A DNA stretch of 64,000 bases, from assembly GCA_031548515.1 (NCBI GenBank), contig JAVBRB010000001.1, positions 62,001-126,000 on the forward strand, given 5' to 3'. This DNA is from UBA940 sp031548515. Lineage in GTDB: Bacteria > Bacteroidota > Bacteroidia > Bacteroidales > Rikenellaceae. Positions within the stretch are counted from its first letter, which is position 1. Every line of letters starts with the position of its first letter. The notes under the pieces were generated by a model that did not search any database, was not told where the DNA came from, and worked only from the letters and a program-made list of their open reading frames with translations. This document shows positions 60,142-64,000 of the stretch, one piece after another. Position numbers and translations under genes: made by a program.

Positions 60142-60234
60142 CCTTTAATTACCTTCCTCGTATTATCCTGCGCCATCGCCTGCAGCGATGACTACCAGGC
60201 CTCGGTCGGTGATTATTTGTTGCACAAATAATTG
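60142..60234 (+). repeat. Leader repeat family, copy B (nifJ 5' UTR)
   Basis: It is homologous to copy A before rsmH: TTTAATTACCTTCCTCG, GATGACTACCAGG and CGGTCGGTGATTATTTGTTGCACAAATAATTG. The terminal palindrome ATTATTTGT (60212-60220) / ACAAATAAT (60224-60232) is perfect with loop TGC and lies 11 nt before the nifJ start codon. Confidence 0.6.
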
Positions 60235-60243
60235 GCATACAAC

Positions 60244-63200
60244 ATGAAAAGAGAAAAAAAATTCATCACATGCGACGGTAACTACGCCGCAGCCCACATC
60301 GCATACATGTTCAGCGAGGTGGCGGCCATCTACCCCATCACACCTTCGTCCACCATGGCCGAATATGTAGACGAATGGTCAGCGAACGGACGCCGCAATA
60401 TCTTCGGAGAAACAGTCAAAGTGGTCGAAATGCAATCGGAAGCAGGCGCTGCGGGCGCCGTTCACGGCTCACTGCAGACCGGCACACTAACAAGCACATT
60501 CACTGCATCGCAGGGACTCCTGCTGATGATTCCCAATATGTACAAGATCGCCGGCGAACTGCTTCCGGGTGTGTTCCATGTTTCGGCACGCGCACTGGCC
60601 GCATCGTCGCTCTCGATATTCGGCGACCACCAGGATGTTATGGCCGCACGCCAGACCGGTTTCGCGCAGTTGGCGACATCATCGGTGCAGGAAGTGATGG
60701 ATCTTGCCGGTATCGCACACCTGGCATCGCTCAAAAGCCGTGTTCCGTTCATGCACTTCTTCGACGGCTTCCGCACATCGCACGAAATCCAAAAGGTAGA
60801 AATGCTCGACTGCGAAGACCTGGCTCCGCTTATGGATCGCAAGGCCCTCGCCGAGTTTCGCGAAAGGGCTCTAAATCCCGAATCACCCATTACGCGAGGT
60901 ACCGCCCAGAATCCCGACATCTACTTCCAGAGCAATGAGGCCGGCAACCGCTTCTGGGACGCCGTACCCGACATTGTCGCGGATTATATGAAAGAAATTT
61001 CAAAACTTACCGGACGCGAATACAAGCCGTTCACATATTACGGTGCGCCCGATGCCGAAAACATCATAGTCGCAATGGGTTCTATCAACGAGACCCTGCG
61101 CGAAACCGTCGACTACCTTGTCGCCAAAGGACAGAAAGTGGGTATCGTGACCGTACATCTGTACCGTCCGTTCTCGGAAAAATATTTCTTCGACGTGCTG
61201 CCTAAGACGGTCAAAAGGGTGTGCGTACTCGACCGCACAAAAGAGAAAGGCGCTCCCGCGGAACCTCTGTACCTCGACGTTCAGGATATGTTCTACGGAA
61301 AGCCCGGCCAGCCAATGATAATCGGCGGCCGCTACGGTCTTTCGTCAAAGGATACCACCCCGGCACACATGATCGCCGTGTTCGACAACCTCGCCTCGGC
61401 AACCCCGAAAGACCATTTCACCGTCGGTATCGTCGACGATGTGACGCACCTGTCGCTGGAAGTGGGCGCACCCATAGACCTCGAACGCAAAGGAACTTTC
61501 GAAGGCGTGTTCTTCGGACTCGGAGCCGACGGCACCGTGGGCGCAAACAAAAACTCGATCAAGATCATAGGCGACACCACCGACAAATACTGCCAGGCGT
61601 ATTTTTCTTACGACAGTAAGAAATCTGGCGGCTACACCGCTTCACACCTGCGTTTCGGCGACCAGCCCATCCGCTCCCCGTATCTGGTGACGACGCCCGA
61701 CTTCGTAGCCTGCCACGTCCCTTCTTATGTACACAAATACGATGTGCTGAAAGGACTCAAAAAAGGAGGCTCGTTCCTTCTGAACAGCATCAACGATGCC
61801 AAAACAACCGCCAACGAACTTCCCGACCACATGAAGGTCTACCTGGCGAAAAACAACATTAATTTCTACATCATCAATGCTACCAAGATAGCCGCCGAGC
61901 TGGGACTGGGCAACCGTACCAACACCATCATGCAGAGCGCGTTCTTCAAGATCGCAAATGTGATTCCTTTCGAAACGGCCGTTGAGCAGATGAAGAAAGC
62001 GATCCGCAAGTCATACGGCATGAAGGGCGAGGAGATCGTTGCCATGAACAACGCCGCAGTCGACGCCGGCGGAAACGCAGTTGAAAAAATCGATGTCCCA
62101 GCAGAATGGGCCAATATCACGGTCGCCAAAGCAGAAGATTGCGGGACCTGTGGAAAGCCTGAATTCATCACCAGGATAGTCGAGCCGGTCAATAACCTGA
62201 AAGGCGACGACCTGCCCGTAAGCGCATTCCTGGGCCGCGAAGACGGCACTTGGGACAACGGCACCTCGGCTTATGAAAAACGCGGCATAGCCGTGAATGT
62301 TCCCCATTGGATATCCGAAAACTGCATCCAGTGCAACCAGTGCGCCTATGTATGCCCCCACGCTGTCATCCGTCCGTTCCTGGCAACCGACGCAGAAGCT
62401 GCCGCCGCACCCGCCGGAACCATATTCAAACAGGGACTCGCAGATACGAAAGAATACAAATTCCGCATCCAGATATCGCCGCTCGACTGTACTGGCTGCG
62501 GCAACTGCTTCGACGTCTGTCCGGCTAAGACGAAGGCCCTGGAAATGATGCCGCTCGCCAGCCAGATGGACGAACAACCCCGTTGGGAATACATGCACGG
62601 GAAAGTCGGCTACAAGGAAGTCGTCGACAAGACCAAAAGCGTTAAGAACAGCCAGTTCGCACAGCCTCTGTTCGAGTACTCCGGAGCCTGCGCCGGTTGC
62701 GGCGAAACGCCCTACGTGAAGGCCATCACCCAATTATTTGGCGAATCCATGATCGTTGCCAACGCAACCGGATGCTCATCGATCTACTCAGGTTCAGCAC
62801 CATCGACACCCTACTGCACCAATGCCAAGGGCCAAGGGCCGGCATGGGCCAACTCATTGTTCGAAGACAACGCCGAATTCGGTCTGGGCATGCAGGTTGC
62901 CACTGAAAAACTGCGCGACCGCATCGAACTCAAGATGAAAAACGCAATCGAAACGTGCAACTGCTGCTCGCCAGAACTGAAAGGCGTGATGCAGGAGTGG
63001 ATCGACAACCGTGACGACCGTGCGGCAAGCCGCGAGATCACAGACCGCATCGTACCAATGCTGGAAGCGTGCGGATGCGACACCTGCAAGGAACTTCTCG
63101 AAATGAAGAAATTCATGGCCCGCAAAAGCCAGTGGATCATCGGAGGCGACGGTTGGGCATACGACATAGGTTTCGGCGGACTCGACCACGTTATCGCAAG

Positions 63201-63789
63201 CGGTCTCGATGTAAACATCCTTGTGCTCGATACCGAGGTTTACTCCAACACTGGCGGACAATCTTCGAAAGCCACTCCGGTAGGCGCTATCGCCAAATTC
63301 GCTTCGAGCGGAAAGCGTATCCGTAAGAAAGATCTCGGCGCCATCGCCATGACATACGGCTACGTTTACGTAGCGCAGGTATCTATGGGGGCAAACCAGA
63401 ACCAGCTGCTCAAGGTATTGAAAGAGGCAGAAGCCTACAAAGGCCCGTCGATCATTATAGCCTACGCGCCGTGTATCAACCACGGCATCAAGGGCGGCAT
63501 GACGCAAACGCCGACCGTAGGAAAACAGGCTGTCGAAAGCGGTTACTGGCACCTGTGGCACTACAATCCCGAACTGGGCGAACAGGGACAGAATCCGTTC
63601 GTGATGGACTCAAAAGAGCCGGACTGGACAAAATTCCGCACATTCCTCGACAAAGAGGTACGTTATACAGCCCTTAAGAAAGCCTATCCGGGCGAAGCCG
63701 AAGAGTTGTTCGCCGCAGCCGAAGAAAATGCAAAGTGGCGCTATAACAGCTATCGGCGCATGGCGGAGATGAACTACTCCAATGAATAG
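60244..63789 (+). CDS. nifJ: Pyruvate:ferredoxin (flavodoxin) oxidoreductase
   Basis: This enzyme oxidatively decarboxylates pyruvate with CoA to acetyl-CoA, CO2 and reduced ferredoxin, a central reaction of anaerobic metabolism. The protein has 1181 residues, a single-chain homodimeric type. The N-terminal domain shows ITCDGNYAAAHIAYMFSEVAAIYPITPSSTMAEYVDEW (about 9-46). The ferredoxin domain has CIQCNQCAYVCP (about 694) and CTGCGNCFDVCP (about 749), which bind two [4Fe-4S] clusters. The TPP domain has a third cluster region starting CAGCGETPYVK (about 816) and GGDGWAYDIGFGGLDHVIASG with NVLVLDTEVYSNTGGQ-like residues. ATG 60244 is used over TTG 60232. A terminator follows. Confidence 0.97.
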   Translation: MKREKKFITCDGNYAAAHIAYMFSEVAAIYPITPSSTMAEYVDEWSANGRRNIFGETVKVVEMQSEAGAAGAVHGSLQTGTLTSTFTASQGLLLMIPNMYKIAGELLPGVFHVSARALAASSLSIFGDHQDVMAARQTGFAQLATSSVQEVMDLAGIAHLASLKSRVPFMHFFDGFRTSHEIQKVEMLDCEDLAPLMDRKALAEFRERALNPESPITRGTAQNPDIYFQSNEAGNRFWDAVPDIVADYMKEISKLTGREYKPFTYYGAPDAENIIVAMGSINETLRETVDYLVAKGQKVGIVTVHLYRPFSEKYFFDVLPKTVKRVCVLDRTKEKGAPAEPLYLDVQDMFYGKPGQPMIIGGRYGLSSKDTTPAHMIAVFDNLASATPKDHFTVGIVDDVTHLSLEVGAPIDLERKGTFEGVFFGLGADGTVGANKNSIKIIGDTTDKYCQAYFSYDSKKSGGYTASHLRFGDQPIRSPYLVTTPDFVACHVPSYVHKYDVLKGLKKGGSFLLNSINDAKTTANELPDHMKVYLAKNNINFYIINATKIAAELGLGNRTNTIMQSAFFKIANVIPFETAVEQMKKAIRKSYGMKGEEIVAMNNAAVDAGGNAVEKIDVPAEWANITVAKAEDCGTCGKPEFITRIVEPVNNLKGDDLPVSAFLGREDGTWDNGTSAYEKRGIAVNVPHWISENCIQCNQCAYVCPHAVIRPFLATDAEAAAAPAGTIFKQGLADTKEYKFRIQISPLDCTGCGNCFDVCPAKTKALEMMPLASQMDEQPRWEYMHGKVGYKEVVDKTKSVKNSQFAQPLFEYSGACAGCGETPYVKAITQLFGESMIVANATGCSSIYSGSAPSTPYCTNAKGQGPAWANSLFEDNAEFGLGMQVATEKLRDRIELKMKNAIETCNCCSPELKGVMQEWIDNRDDRAASREITDRIVPMLEACGCDTCKELLEMKKFMARKSQWIIGGDGWAYDIGFGGLDHVIASGLDVNILVLDTEVYSNTGGQSSKATPVGAIAKFASSGKRIRKKDLGAIAMTYGYVYVAQVSMGANQNQLLKVLKEAEAYKGPSIIIAYAPCINHGIKGGMTQTPTVGKQAVESGYWHLWHYNPELGEQGQNPFVMDSKEPDWTKFRTFLDKEVRYTALKKAYPGEAEELFAAAEENAKWRYNSYRRMAEMNYSNE

Positions 63790-63810
63790 TTTTCTCACAT
63801 ATATTCACAG

Positions 63811-63841
63811 GAAAAGCCGTCCGACATGGACGGCTTTTCTT
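63811..63841 (+). terminator. Intrinsic terminator of nifJ
   Basis: GAAAAGCCGTCC (63811-63822) and GGACGGCTTTTC (63828-63839) form a perfect 12-bp stem with a 5-nt loop, followed by TT. The T-rich arm makes it a good terminator. Confidence 0.75.
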
Positions 63842-63913
63842 ATATTAGTAAAATATAGGATGCGTCTCGGCAATCTTTGCATGCAAGCCTGCACGATTGC
63901 TCTCGACTTTCAC

Positions 63914-63921
63914 TATATTTG
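63914..63921 (+). promoter_or_regulatory. -7 element of the partial gene at the window end
   Basis: TATATTTG fits TAnnTTTG and lies 22 nt before ATG 63944. Confidence 0.55.
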
Positions 63922-63943
63922 CAAAAATCTAAACTCACTTATT

Positions 63944-64000
63944 ATGAAAAGGATTGTGTTGTCATTGCTCGTTCTGGCCACAGCCGCCGGCCTGCAGGCG
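63944..64000 (+). CDS. Start of a secreted protein (signal peptide only, truncated by window)
   Basis: The 19 residues available, MKRIVLSLLVLATAAGLQA, form a typical signal peptide with a positive n-region, hydrophobic core and A-x-A-type end (LQA). The product is exported, but its family cannot be determined. A -7 promoter element is just upstream and the preceding gene ends in a terminator, so it begins a new transcription unit. Confidence 0.6.
   Translation, partial: MKRIVLSLLVLATAAGLQA

Larger units (their letters stand above)
59861..60243. other. 383-bp divergent region between M16 and nifJ genes
   Basis: The region contains repeat copy C (59883-59945), an 11-bp hairpin TTTTTGAGAAG (59944-59954) / CTTCTCAAAAA (59965-59975), the nifJ promoter (60029-60059), and repeat copy B (60142-60234). 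An open frame resembling a short lipoprotein signal near 60140-60229 lacks a start codon and is not called as a gene. Confidence 0.6.

Noticed and set aside
60118..60229. Open frame that ends CSDDYQASVGDYLLHK and resembles a short lipoprotein
   Set aside because: There is no start codon after the upstream stop, and it coincides with the leader repeat, copy B.
1..64000. tRNA, rRNA, CRISPR array or phage genes
   Set aside because: Intergenic regions were read on both strands; no cloverleaf, spaced repeat array or phage-type gene was recognised.

Overview
The window is a contiguous chromosomal segment of a Bacteroidota bacterium, most likely order Bacteroidales. Its moderately high G+C, gene style and mix of interspersed repeats suggest a Rikenellaceae/Alistipes-like organism; that lower rank is inference. 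Direct evidence for the phylum is the recurring -7 promoter element TAnnTTTG, the lack of strong Shine-Dalgarno sites, and Bacteroidota-type families: GldE, long IspG, DUF3108, LytTR, a dipeptidyl peptidase III lipoprotein and paired M16 proteases. No rRNA, tRNA, CRISPR array, phage or complete insertion sequence was seen.

Layout. 1-6.0 kb: the 3' part of an M23-type envelope protein, a small orphan ORF, then murB, tilS, holA and a class-IV aminotransferase-like gene whose stop codon lies at the edge of a 165-bp MITE-like hairpin. 6.2-7.1 kb: a PlsC-like acyltransferase on the minus strand. 7.3-23.2 kb: a complete division and cell wall (dcw) cluster, rsmH-ftsL-ftsI-murE-mraY-murD-ftsW-murG-murC-ftsQ-ftsA-ftsZ, tightly packed and without mraZ at its head. 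FtsL, FtsQ and FtsA each carry an unusual low-complexity or coiled-coil expansion. 23.5-30.6 kb: gldE, a phosphopantetheinyl transferase, a MATE transporter, a class-III aminotransferase, and the operon cvpA-rsgA-trmH. 30.7-35.0 kb: a GH2-like secreted protein with degenerate active-site motifs, a WbqC-family gene that overlaps it tail to tail, and ispG. 35.3-45.5 kb: recG, a DUF3108 protein, a large TPR protein paired with an outer-membrane barrel, then fabG and glyA on divergent overlapping promoters. 45.6-52.4 kb (minus strand): a PNPOx-like protein, a polysaccharide deacetylase lipoprotein, a LytTR regulator with a phosphodiester-glycosidase-like membrane protein, an M23 endopeptidase and dipeptidyl peptidase III. 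52.5-63.8 kb: panC-panD, a DUF456 membrane protein, three M16-family proteins, pyruvate:ferredoxin oxidoreductase, and the start of another secreted protein.

The most interesting layer is non-coding. A four-copy ~165-bp repeat shows compensatory base changes in its stems, and one copy encodes the C-terminus and stop codon of MurG. Two unrelated genes, PNPOx-like and WbqC-like, contain in-frame insertions of the same small palindromic element. A ~68-bp promoter block upstream of the LytTR regulator is duplicated upstream of the M23 endopeptidase and suggests a small envelope regulon. A third repeat family lies in the leaders of rsmH and nifJ. Several of these elements overlap stop codons or sit immediately before start codons, so they probably shape gene ends and expression.
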